Shown here piece by piece: positions 1-6,703 of a DNA stretch of 6,902 nucleotides. The position numbers and the translations under genes are program-made. The number at the start of each line of letters is the position of its first letter. Position 1 is the first letter of the stretch. The stretch covers positions 1-6,902 of the forward strand of contig CALAKE010000047.1 in NCBI GenBank assembly GCA_937922775.1, given 5' to 3'. Source of the stretch: an uncultured bacterium. Its GTDB lineage: Bacteria > Acidobacteriota > UBA890. The notes beneath the pieces are model-generated. The model searched no databases and was not told the origin of the DNA. It saw only the letters and a list, made by a program, of their open reading frames with translations.

Positions 1-1169
1 CGAGGCTCGCTCTCTGCTGGCTGGCGGCCTTCTATCAGAGATACGAGCGATCGACCATCAAGCTGTTCACCATCGGGCTGAGCACCGACGATCTCCGCGA
101 TGGTCGGCAGAATATCGATGGTCATCACCGGGCTGGTGACAGTCACGCCCTTGGCGAAGCCTGCGGGCCAATGCATGACGGCAAAGACGCGAATGCCGCC
201 TTCGAATGTCGTCATCTTGAAGCCGCGTAGATCCCCTGCCGAACCTGCATGATCGCCCCATACAGTCCATGGACCATTGTCGGAAGTGAAGATAATCAGG
301 GTCTCTTCCTCAATGCCCTTGTCGCGCAGCGCCTTCATGATGCGCGCCATCTGCAGGTCATATTCGCAAATTACATCCTGATAGAGGCTGCCGCCGGAGC
401 TGCCTTTGATCTCGTCTCTTACGAATATCGGAATATGAGAGGAGCTGTACGGCAGATATATAAGAAATGGACGGCCGTCACTTGCATCGATGACCGATAG
501 TGCCCTGTCGGTAAAAAGCTGTGTCAGCACCTTTTGGTCTGACGGAGTGACACCGGCCTTCGCAACGCTGCTGCCCTCATAGATGGGTAAGGGTGGGTGT
601 GAGCTGCCGGGGCTGTAGGCGTAGGCCATCTCGTCGGCGGGATCCAAGGCCTGGGCATCTCTCTGGTAGGGCCACATATCGTTGGAATAGGGGATGCCGT
701 AGTACTCGTCAAAACCATGCGAGAGTGGCAGCGCCCCGGGAAGATGTCCCAGATGCCACTTGCCGAAAACATGAGTGGAATACCCGTGCTCCTGCAGCAG
801 CTCGGCCAGCGTTTGTTCTTCCTGGGGTAGGCCTTCGGTGTCATCTGGAAAGAGAACATTGGCAAAGCTGAAACGGTCCGGGTAGCGGCCAGTCAGCAGA
901 GCGGCACGTGAGGCGGAACACACGGGGGAAGCGTCATAGAACTGGGTGAATTGCACACCATTCGTTGCGAGAGCATCAATGGTGGGCGTTGGGGTGGAGG
1001 ACCCGGTAACTCCAAAATCGGCGTAGCCCGCATCGTCGAGGAAGACAAGGATGATGTTGGGTGTTTCGGATCTATGCTGGAGCTCAGGCGCGCTGCCGTA
1101 AGCCGGAAACGACAAGGCAGCAGCTATTGCATACGGCAGAAGCCGAACTGAGATGGGCGCCTTTGTCAT
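1..1169 (-). CDS. Secreted type I sulfatase (arylsulfatase A-like, S1 family), C-terminus missing at window edge
   Basis: Hydrolyses a sulfate ester on an unknown substrate, probably in the periplasm or outside the cell. One uninterrupted frame of 389 codons runs from ATG at 1169 off the left edge. Residues 1-25 form a signal peptide with a hydrophobic core (LLPYAIAAALSF) and a likely cut after AYG. Family landmarks follow in order: metal ligands in LDDAG (D45, D46); the formylglycine motif CSASR with C84 and R88, followed by AALLTGR; the second signature GKWHLG (136-141); H245 in SSSHIP; SDNGP (D297, N298); K318 near TFEGGIRV. LDGRSL at 370-375 shows that the catalytic domain is almost complete, so the missing part is the C-terminal subdomain. 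The motif has Ala where most family members have Pro (CxPxR), a known variant. No convincing Shine-Dalgarno precedes the ATG, but no better upstream start exists. Codon use looks less GC-biased than in the genes to the right. Family is certain; substrate cannot be told. Confidence 0.95.
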   Translation of the reverse strand, partial: MTKAPISVRLLPYAIAAALSFPAYGSAPELQHRSETPNIILVFLDDAGYADFGVTGSSTPTPTIDALATNGVQFTQFYDASPVCSASRAALLTGRYPDRFSFANVLFPDDTEGLPQEEQTLAELLQEHGYSTHVFGKWHLGHLPGALPLSHGFDEYYGIPYSNDMWPYQRDAQALDPADEMAYAYSPGSSHPPLPIYEGSSVAKAGVTPSDQKVLTQLFTDRALSVIDASDGRPFLIYLPYSSSHIPIFVRDEIKGSSGGSLYQDVICEYDLQMARIMKALRDKGIEEETLIIFTSDNGPWTVWGDHAGSAGDLRGFKMTTFEGGIRVFAVMHWPAGFAKGVTVTSPVMTIDILPTIAEIVGAQPDGEQLDGRSLVSLIEGRQPAESEP

Positions 1170-1402
1170 CTGTGTTCGTCGCTTTGATCCGGCACCCGTG
1201 AGCGAGGCTGGCACCGCGTGCAGGGTATAACAAGCCGATGAATGAAGACCACGACGCAAGGTTCGCTCAGCGGGATGTGAACAAAGACACACTGGTAGCC
1301 AATGGGGATTAGTATGGACCGGATCGGACCTGACCCGGTATCTCACTCAACGGCCCTCTGCATGTTGCTGATGGGCCTGGACTTCAGCCAAGGAGGCGCC
1401 TC
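1170..1402. other. Divergent intergenic region between sulfatase and M28 peptidase genes
   Basis: These 233 bases separate two divergently transcribed genes, so promoters for both should lie here. No open frame of note was found. A TAGTAT hexamer at 1310-1315 could be a -10 box for the plus-strand gene, but no good -35 box stands at the right distance. TTATAC on the minus strand near 1229-1234 is equally unsupported. No convincing operator or terminator was found. Confidence 0.6.
1390..1396 (+). promoter_or_regulatory. Shine-Dalgarno site of the M28 peptidase gene
   Basis: AAGGAGG lies 6 bases before the ATG at 1403. It is a near-perfect anti-16S match at standard spacing, which fixes this start and predicts efficient translation. 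Confidence 0.9.
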
Positions 1403-3547
1403 ATGCGCCCACGCCCCTTGTCCTTCCTTCTGATCGCCACGCTATTTTTCGGCATCTCGTCCATGGCATCTGCACCTGCTTCCGCTCAGCGGGCAGATCC
1501 CCTGGAGACTCCTCTTCCGGAAGATCTCCTTCTCATGTTGGCTGATGAGATCAGCGGCCAGGATGCCTTCGACAGCATAGTGAAGCTGGCGGGAGCGCCC
1601 TGGCTACGGACACCGGAAGAGCTGCGGGGGGAGACAAACTTCTACGAGTCGGAGGAGCTGTACCGGATGGTGCTGGCATACGGCATCGATAATGTCCGGC
1701 TGGACCGTTATGAGGCACCCGGCTCCTTCTCCTACCCGATGGAGGGAGACCTCTGGGTCGACGGTCGCCGGTTGGCCCGCATGCCTGGTGACCCGGCCCT
1801 CATCGCCAGTGGCTCCCAGACCGGCGAAGTCTCCGGCCGTCTGATCTACGTGCCACAGACTGCCGAGGATCAGCTTGACGATCTCCAGGAGGTCATCGCC
1901 TCGGACCCAAACCGATACCGAGGCGCGACAGCCCTCATGTGGACTCATCCGAGGGGAGATCTATTTCGGATCTTGGACCAGGCGGGCCTAAATGCCGTCA
2001 TCAGCTTCAGCTCCAGAGAGCGCTACGCCGATCCGGATCAGGTGGTCTACAGCGGAGGGGGCTACAGACAGGGCCAAAACCTGCGCCTCGGAATGACCGT
2101 TTCCTGGCGGCAGTGGTCCGAGCTCCTGGAAGACGTGGAGAGGGGTGAGGAGATTCTGGTACAGGCCAGGGCTGTCCTGGAGAGCTTCCCCCAACGGCTC
2201 GAGACCGTTTACGCCTGGATCCCGGGGACCGAGCCGGACCTGCCAGGGGTTGTCTACACGGCACATCTCTTCGAGGGGTACACCAAGCGGGGAGCCAATG
2301 ACAACGTCGGTGGCCCGGCCGTCCAGCTGGAGATCCTCCGGGCTCTCCACCACCTCATCGAGGCCGGAAAGCTGCCTCAGCCATGCCGCACGCTCCATTT
2401 CGTCTGGCCCGACGAATACAGTGGCACCTATGAGTTCCTGCGAAGAGATCCGGAGCTCCTGGAGCGACTGGCCATAGACATCAACATGGACATGGTGAGC
2501 GAGGCCCTGAGGAAGAACAACGGGATCTTCGCCATGAGCGAGACGCCTCCCCACCTGGCTTCCTTCTTCGACGGGCTGGCCCGGGCGGTCATGGACTATG
2601 TCTGGCGAACCAATGACATCGTCTATCCGTATCCCGTTTCCCCCAGGGACCGCTCAGGGGGCCAGTACTTCCTCCGGCCGCTTTGGGAGAAGAACGGATC
2701 AAAGGACGCCTTCCGCTTCTACACCCATGAGACAACGGGTGCGAGCGATCACGAGGTCTTCAACAGCCCCTCGGTAGCCGTCCCGGGCATTCATTTCTTC
2801 GTCTGGCCCGACCAGGTCTACCACGCTGACAAGGACCTGCCGGAGAGTGGGGACCCGACCACCATGCGCAGGGTGGCGTTTATCGGGGCGGCCACCGGCC
2901 TTGTCTCCGCCAACCTCTCGGACGAGATGGCCCCGTCTCTTCTCGACGCGGTGTCGGATTTCGGCTACACGAGGCTGGCTGAACGGGTGATCCCCAGAGC
3001 CATGGAAAGGTTGGAAGCCGGCGGGGATGTTGGTCTGGCCTGGCCGATCCTTTCGGCAGGCGTGGACCGGGAGATGGACGCCATCCGCTCCGTCGATGGA
3101 ATCAGCACGGGGAGCTCCCAGGCTAAGGCCCTCGTTGAGGCCCGCCTGGCCGAGTGGCAGGGCTACCGGGAAGGTCTCGAGCTGTTCTTCCTTCAGGCGG
3201 CGCGGGCGAGAGGCATCGCGCTTGCGGAGATTCCCAGACCTTCATCAGCAGAGGGGGCTGCCTTCGATCTGATCCCGGCGCTGGCTGAGGGGATACGGGG
3301 TCAGGAGTTCTCCCTGCGCGATTTCGGCCCGATGCAGGAACATCTACGGAATCATCCGGACGCAATCGAATCGTTGGGCCTCAGCGGCAGCCAGACCAGC
3401 CAGATCCTGAACTTCGTGAACGGTAGGCGGTCGGTAGGGGAAATCCTGAATTGGGTCCGGGGAGTGACGGCCGAGCCACTCACCCTGGATCAGCTCCAGG
3501 GTTACCTCGAGATCCTCCGAGAAGTGGGGTGGATCTCTCTCGGGTGA
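1403..3547 (+). CDS. Exported M28-family zinc metallopeptidase (aminopeptidase-like) with PA-like insert and winged-helix-like C-terminal tail
   Basis: Predicted extracytoplasmic di-zinc peptidase of 714 residues; a strong ribosome site supports the start. Residues 1-28 are a signal peptide ending ASA|Q. Residues about 140-255 look like a protease-associated (PA) insert (GRLIYV, then GLNAVISF). The catalytic core follows: H288 in YTAHLF, bridging D300 in GANDN, D337-E338 in WPDEYSGT, D363 in NMDMVSE, then SDHEVF and H474 in VYHADKD. This reproduces the M28 ligand order His-Asp-Glu-Asp-His. Two positions deviate: the usual HxD is H-L-F, and the usual Glu-Glu pair is Asp-Glu. Residues about 510-600 are helical and of unknown role. 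The last ~75 residues (FVNGRRSVGEIL, ending EILREVGWISL) resemble a small winged-helix domain. Related M28-like proteins of the DUF4910/DUF2172 type are known to carry a C-terminal winged helix, but normally without a signal peptide. Substrate unknown; activity likely but not assured given the deviations. Confidence 0.88.
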   Translation: MRPRPLSFLLIATLFFGISSMASAPASAQRADPLETPLPEDLLLMLADEISGQDAFDSIVKLAGAPWLRTPEELRGETNFYESEELYRMVLAYGIDNVRLDRYEAPGSFSYPMEGDLWVDGRRLARMPGDPALIASGSQTGEVSGRLIYVPQTAEDQLDDLQEVIASDPNRYRGATALMWTHPRGDLFRILDQAGLNAVISFSSRERYADPDQVVYSGGGYRQGQNLRLGMTVSWRQWSELLEDVERGEEILVQARAVLESFPQRLETVYAWIPGTEPDLPGVVYTAHLFEGYTKRGANDNVGGPAVQLEILRALHHLIEAGKLPQPCRTLHFVWPDEYSGTYEFLRRDPELLERLAIDINMDMVSEALRKNNGIFAMSETPPHLASFFDGLARAVMDYVWRTNDIVYPYPVSPRDRSGGQYFLRPLWEKNGSKDAFRFYTHETTGASDHEVFNSPSVAVPGIHFFVWPDQVYHADKDLPESGDPTTMRRVAFIGAATGLVSANLSDEMAPSLLDAVSDFGYTRLAERVIPRAMERLEAGGDVGLAWPILSAGVDREMDAIRSVDGISTGSSQAKALVEARLAEWQGYREGLELFFLQAARARGIALAEIPRPSSAEGAAFDLIPALAEGIRGQEFSLRDFGPMQEHLRNHPDAIESLGLSGSQTSQILNFVNGRRSVGEILNWVRGVTAEPLTLDQLQGYLEILREVGWISLG

Positions 3548-3553
3548 CGGGGT

Positions 3554-4819
3554 CTAGCGCTGCAGGCGGTTGAATCTACTCAAAATCTCTTGCAGGCGGT
3601 CGTGAGGCAGGGCCTCGATGCGATGGCCGTCCCTCCCGACCATCGTGTCTGCCGCGATGATGGCATTGATGATGGCCTCCTCGGTTGCCTGCACCGTGGC
3701 CTCGAAGACGCGCGTGATACGAGAGTTGCTGAGCACGACAACTTCGGCTGTCGGGTTGGCCGAGGCAACACCCGGGTTGGCGCTCGAGAAGGCGACGAAG
3801 ATGTCACCCGAGCCGTTGTGGGAAGTTCCCCCGACACGGGCGACACCGAGCGAGGCGCGCCGGGCCAGACGCTTCAGCTGGTGAGGCAGAAGTGGTGCGT
3901 CAGTGGCAACCACGATGATGATCGATCCACCTCCGGCCGGATGGTCGTCCACGGGGAACGGCACCTCAGATCCATTCTGCCGGGCGATCTCCATCCCCAC
4001 GGGTACCCCATCGATGCGTAGCTGGGTGCGGCCGCCGAAGTTTGCCTGCACCAGGACCCCCACGGTGTAGCCTCCGGCATCTTCCGGAAGTTGTCGCGAC
4101 GACGTGCCGATGCCGCCTTTGAACCCCATACAGATCATCCCGGTGCCGCCGCCTACGTTCCCTTCAGCCACCGGTCCGGTAGCCGCGCTATCCAGGGCAG
4201 CGAATACATGCTCCGGCTTCACATGGAAACCGTTGATGTCGTTCAGATAGCCGTCATACGTTTCCGCCACGACCGGCAGAGACCAAGGCTGAAAGGCGGC
4301 GCGTCGCTCAACCTGCCAGGCAATCACCGCATCCCGAACCACGCCGACGCTGTGGGTGTTGGTGATGGCGATGGGGCCTTCGAGGAAGCCAGATTCCTCC
4401 ACCCAAGTCGTCCCGGTCATCTCACCATTGCCGTTGAGAGCGAACCAACCGGCGAAAACCGGTTCCTCGGGCTGCTCGCCCCGCGGCAGAATCGTCGTGA
4501 CTCCGGTTCGCACCGGCCCCTCGCCCACCGTCAGGGGGCCGTCGCCTCGGATCAAGGTGGTGTGGCCGACCCTCACCCCGTCTACATCAGTGATTGCATT
4601 GAAGGCGCCGGGGGTTCCATCGAAGTGGATGCCCAGGTCGCGCGCTCTCGGTTTGTCTTGAGCGCCGCCCGTCGCAGGTACTAGCAGCAACGCCAGAAGA
4701 AGCGGCAGCGCCGCCGGAGCCGAGCGGATCGTCACACGGACCGCCCACATCCTGCCGAGTCTCACTCGGGTGGCCAGGCGGGCCACCCCATGAACCAGAT
4801 CATTCCCTGAGATTCTCAT
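3554..4819 (-). CDS. Exported P1-family (S58, DmpA-type) self-cleaving aminopeptidase/amidase
   Basis: Member of the DmpA/BapA group (L-aminopeptidase/D-Ala-esterase/amidase), N-terminal nucleophile enzymes that cut themselves into two chains before a serine and then release N-terminal residues from short peptides or amides. From ATG at 4819 the product is 421 residues. A hydrophobic stretch at 37-49 (ALPLLLALLLVPA) followed by TGGAQ looks like a signal peptide. Family landmarks: ITDVDGVRVGHTT near 76-88; ETYDGYLNDI near 186-195; EGNVGGGTGM near 219-228; FKGGIGTSSR; then HNGSGDIFVAFS, with predicted autocleavage between G336 and nucleophile S337; and the C-terminal FEATVQATEEAIINA. All conserved blocks are present, so it should be active. 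The frame stays open upstream to 4963, but those codons lie in a palindromic repeat. The 4819 start is preferred because of its Shine-Dalgarno; ATG at 4750 would give a more typical signal peptide and is the alternative. Confidence 0.93.
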   Translation of the reverse strand: MRISGNDLVHGVARLATRVRLGRMWAVRVTIRSAPAALPLLLALLLVPATGGAQDKPRARDLGIHFDGTPGAFNAITDVDGVRVGHTTLIRGDGPLTVGEGPVRTGVTTILPRGEQPEEPVFAGWFALNGNGEMTGTTWVEESGFLEGPIAITNTHSVGVVRDAVIAWQVERRAAFQPWSLPVVAETYDGYLNDINGFHVKPEHVFAALDSAATGPVAEGNVGGGTGMICMGFKGGIGTSSRQLPEDAGGYTVGVLVQANFGGRTQLRIDGVPVGMEIARQNGSEVPFPVDDHPAGGGSIIIVVATDAPLLPHQLKRLARRASLGVARVGGTSHNGSGDIFVAFSSANPGVASANPTAEVVVLSNSRITRVFEATVQATEEAIINAIIAADTMVGRDGHRIEALPHDRLQEILSRFNRLQR

Positions 4820-4823
4820 CCTG

Positions 4824-4830
4824 CCTCCTC
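4824..4830 (-). promoter_or_regulatory. Shine-Dalgarno site deciding the S58 peptidase start
   Basis: On the minus strand GAGGAGG ends four bases before ATG at 4819. The alternative ATG at 4750 has only GGCAGG directly against it. This favours 4819 although it gives the signal peptide an unusually long basic leader. Confidence 0.65.
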
Positions 4831-4876
4831 TTTGCAGACACGCCCGGGTGGCAGGGTATTCCAGCCAGCCTGAATG

Positions 4877-5041
4877 TCTCAACAGGTCACGGCTGCGCTG
4901 GCGGGAGGCGCCGCGAGGACTGCTGCGTGCGGCGCTTGATTCCAGTGTTCGACGTACTGACAAGTACGTCTCCGCTCCCGAATCGGCGCGCGCCTTGTCC
5001 TCGCGGCCCCTTGCGCCCGCTCGCTTCGCGACGCGTTGAGA
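4877..5041. repeat. Long nested imperfect palindrome (REP/BIME- or MITE-like element)
   Basis: The two halves of this 165-base stretch are imperfect reverse complements centred near 4959-4960. Three perfect arm pairs nest inside one another: TCTCAAC at 4877-4883 with GTTGAGA at 5035-5041; GCCGCGAGGAC at 4910-4920 with GTCCTCGCGGC at 4997-5007; GACGTAC at 4951-4957 with GTACGTC at 4964-4970 around a six-base loop TGACAA. GATTC at 4938-4942 also pairs with GAATC at 4980-4984 with one base of shift. Unmatched segments between the arms are of nearly equal length (about 26 and 26 bases outside the middle arm, 30 and 26 inside). It lies between the symporter stop and the S58 start, with no T-tract on either side, so a simple intrinsic terminator is unlikely. 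A dispersed extragenic repeat or a small non-autonomous element is the best guess; copy number cannot be judged here. Confidence 0.75.
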
Positions 5042-5097
5042 TATGCGGGCTAGATTGGTTAACTCAATGTGCGCGTCGCTGTTCTAGGAGACCCTTG

Positions 5098-6573
5098 TCA
5101 GGAGCGGCGGATCTGTCGCCAGACCTCGTCGAACTCACTCTCTGCCGCCGCGGGCGGCTCGGTGAGCAGGGAGACGCCGATGGTCAGCAGGAATCCGACG
5201 GCGAACCCCGGAAGCATCTCGTACAGGTCGTAGGTGTAGGTCTTGAAGAAGACGACCCAGAGTACGGCGGTAGCGTAGCCGCCGAGCATGCCGGCGATAG
5301 CGCCTGCGCGGGTGGTGCGCTTCCAGAAGAGGGAACAGAGAACCACCGGCGCGAATGCACAGCCCAGCCCCGACCAGGCGAACAGCACGAACCAGAAGAT
5401 GAGACGCGTCTCGGTGAGCGCAAAGAGGATCGCCACCCCGCCGATCAGCACCGTGGTCAACTTGCCGTACAGTGAAAGCCGGCGCTGCGACAGCGCTGGA
5501 CGGTAGATGCGCTGCACGATGTCGCGCACCACGGTGGCCGAGGCCATGATCAACAGTGAGTCGGCCGTCGACATGATCGCCGCCAGAACGATGACCAGAA
5601 AGACTCCTGTGAACACGGCGGGTAGCAGCGAGGCGGCAAGCTCTGGTAGCACCGACTCGGGGTCGGCGAGGTTCGGGAAGAGCACCCGCCCTGCCATGCC
5701 GCTGAATACGGCACCGATGTCGAAGACGACGATGCATGCCACCGCCATCAGCCCGCCGTCGAGAATATCCCTGCGGCTACGGGCGGCGATGAATCGCGTC
5801 AGCAGCTGCGGGGCACCCAGGAAGGCGAGGCCGATGCCGACAAAGCTCGCGGCCGAGATCACCCCCTGCAGGCTCATTCCGTAGCTGCCCATCGGCCGCA
5901 GCAGGTCCGGATCGGTGGCCTGCAGCCCCGCCATCGTCGCGCTCCACCCGCCGGCGGCGGCGAAGCCGACGAAGGGCAGGATCAGCAGCCCGCCGAGCAT
6001 CAGCACTCCCTGCAGGAGATCGCTGTACGCGACCGCCTTGAAGCCGCCGACGGTCGTGTAATAGAGGACCACAGCGGCGCCGATCAGGACGCCTGCCGCG
6101 TAGCTTGTCCCCAGGAACGAGGAGAAGGCCTTGCCGGAGGCGGTCAGCTGCGCCGCTGTGTAGGCGGTGACCATGCTCACGACGATTATCAGGCTCAACC
6201 AGCGCAGCACGTGGGCGGTGTCGTTGAAGCGCGCCTCCAGGTAGTCGGGCACGGTAATCGCCTCGTAGCGGTCGGTCCACACCTTGAACGGCTGCGCGAC
6301 CAGGACCCAGGCGAGCGCCACGCCGAGGACCTCGCCGAGGACGATCCACAGCGCGTGAACGCCGACGGCGTAGCCCATACCGGTGAGGCCCAGCAGCAGC
6401 CAGGCGCTCTCGCCGGTGACGTTGGAGCTGAAGGCGATCACCCAGGAGGGTAATTCCTTGTCGGCGACGTAGTAGCCCGCGACGCTCCGCGCCCCCCGCC
6501 GCGCCCACCAGCCGAGGCCCAGCAGGATCAACAGGTAGACGACGAGGACGCCGACGACGGTGGCGGATCCCAC
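5098..6573 (-). CDS. Sodium:solute symporter, SSS family (PutP-like)
   Basis: Inner-membrane secondary transporter using the Na+ gradient to import an organic solute, by family most likely an amino acid or related compound. From GTG at 6573 the product is 491 residues, normal for the family. About 13 hydrophobic spans can be drawn, starting with VVGVLVVYLLILLGLGW at 6-22. Family landmarks: SSNVTGESAW (49-58) in the unwound first core helix; TVPDYLEARF near 107-116; YTTVGGFKAVAYSD near 172-185; AAIMSTADS at 331-339, whose S335 and T336 match the Na+-ligand Ser-Thr pair of PutP. The block matching PutP's ASDMSGW has Gly at the Asp55 position, so substrate or ion coordination may differ. The frame stays open to a TTG at 6651, but that overlaps the preceding small gene. 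GTG at 6573 is preferred: it sits one base after the neighbour's TGA and has GGAG at 6583-6586 nine bases upstream. Exact substrate unknown. Confidence 0.93.
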   Translation of the reverse strand: MGSATVVGVLVVYLLILLGLGWWARRGARSVAGYYVADKELPSWVIAFSSNVTGESAWLLLGLTGMGYAVGVHALWIVLGEVLGVALAWVLVAQPFKVWTDRYEAITVPDYLEARFNDTAHVLRWLSLIIVVSMVTAYTAAQLTASGKAFSSFLGTSYAAGVLIGAAVVLYYTTVGGFKAVAYSDLLQGVLMLGGLLILPFVGFAAAGGWSATMAGLQATDPDLLRPMGSYGMSLQGVISAASFVGIGLAFLGAPQLLTRFIAARSRRDILDGGLMAVACIVVFDIGAVFSGMAGRVLFPNLADPESVLPELAASLLPAVFTGVFLVIVLAAIMSTADSLLIMASATVVRDIVQRIYRPALSQRRLSLYGKLTTVLIGGVAILFALTETRLIFWFVLFAWSGLGCAFAPVVLCSLFWKRTTRAGAIAGMLGGYATAVLWVVFFKTYTYDLYEMLPGFAVGFLLTIGVSLLTEPPAAAESEFDEVWRQIRRS

Positions 6574-6574
6574 G

Positions 6575-6691
6575 TCAGGCGTCTCCGCGCCTACGCCGCT
6601 GGCGCACGTAGTAGACCAGCTCGATCCCCAAGCCCAAGCCGACCGAAGCAATCAGCAGCAGCCAGGCTGCCCAGGGCAGGCCGACGATCAC
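6575..6691 (-). CDS. Small single-span membrane protein, putative symporter accessory subunit
   Basis: A 38-codon frame starts at GTG 6691 and stops with TGA at 6575-6577. The product has a hydrophobic span at about residues 4-28 (beginning VGLPWAAWLLLIASVG) and a strongly basic tail (VRQRRRRGDA), which by the positive-inside rule would face the cytoplasm. It begins 12 bases after the aminotransferase stop and ends one base before the symporter GTG (TGA-C-GTG), so translation is probably coupled. Small membrane proteins encoded just before Na+ symporter genes are known in other families (for example the small subunits of MetP-type NSS transporters and YhdT beside PanF), which supports a transporter-partner role by analogy only. 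There is no clear Shine-Dalgarno for the GTG, and no other start codon fits after the in-frame TGA at 6704. I do not recognise a specific family. Confidence 0.65.
   Translation of the reverse strand: MIVGLPWAAWLLLIASVGLGLGIELVYYVRQRRRRGDA
6583..6586 (-). promoter_or_regulatory. Shine-Dalgarno site of the symporter gene inside the small gene
   Basis: GGAG on the minus strand lies nine bases before the GTG at 6573 and inside the last codons of the small upstream gene. It supports the GTG start over the upstream TTG and makes translational coupling likely. Confidence 0.5.
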
Positions 6692-6703
6692 CGGCGCACC
6701 CGT

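Noticed and set aside
1988..2554. Minus-strand 188-codon open frame inside the M28 gene
   Set aside because: It is the antisense shadow of the catalytic domain, in a high-GC gene where long spurious frames are common.
3561..3600. Exact 10-base direct repeat TGCAGGCGGT at 3561-3570 and 3591-3600
   Set aside because: Both copies lie in the C-terminal codons of the S58 gene and encode similar Arg-Leu-Gln turns; two short copies do not make an array.
4877..5041. Reading the palindrome as a CRISPR repeat, attachment site or intrinsic terminator
   Set aside because: There is a single unit with no spacers, no nearby integrase or tRNA gene, no clear target-site duplication and no T-tract.
5038..5067. 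Possible minus-strand promoter, TTGAGT (5062-5067) and TATCTC (5038-5043) with an 18-base spacer, upstream of the S58 gene
   Set aside because: The -35 match is fair (4 of 6) but the -10 is poor (3 of 6) and it overlaps the palindrome end, so it is no better than chance.
4927..5475. Plus-strand open frame of 182 codons across the palindrome and the symporter 3' end
   Set aside because: It runs antisense to the symporter, has Arg/Gly/Glu-rich shadow composition, and lacks a ribosome site or recognisable motif.
6574..6651. TTG-started N-terminal extension of the symporter (26 extra codons)
   Set aside because: It overlaps the small membrane protein gene, is not hydrophobic in a family-like way (Trp/Ser-rich) and has a worse start context than GTG 6573.
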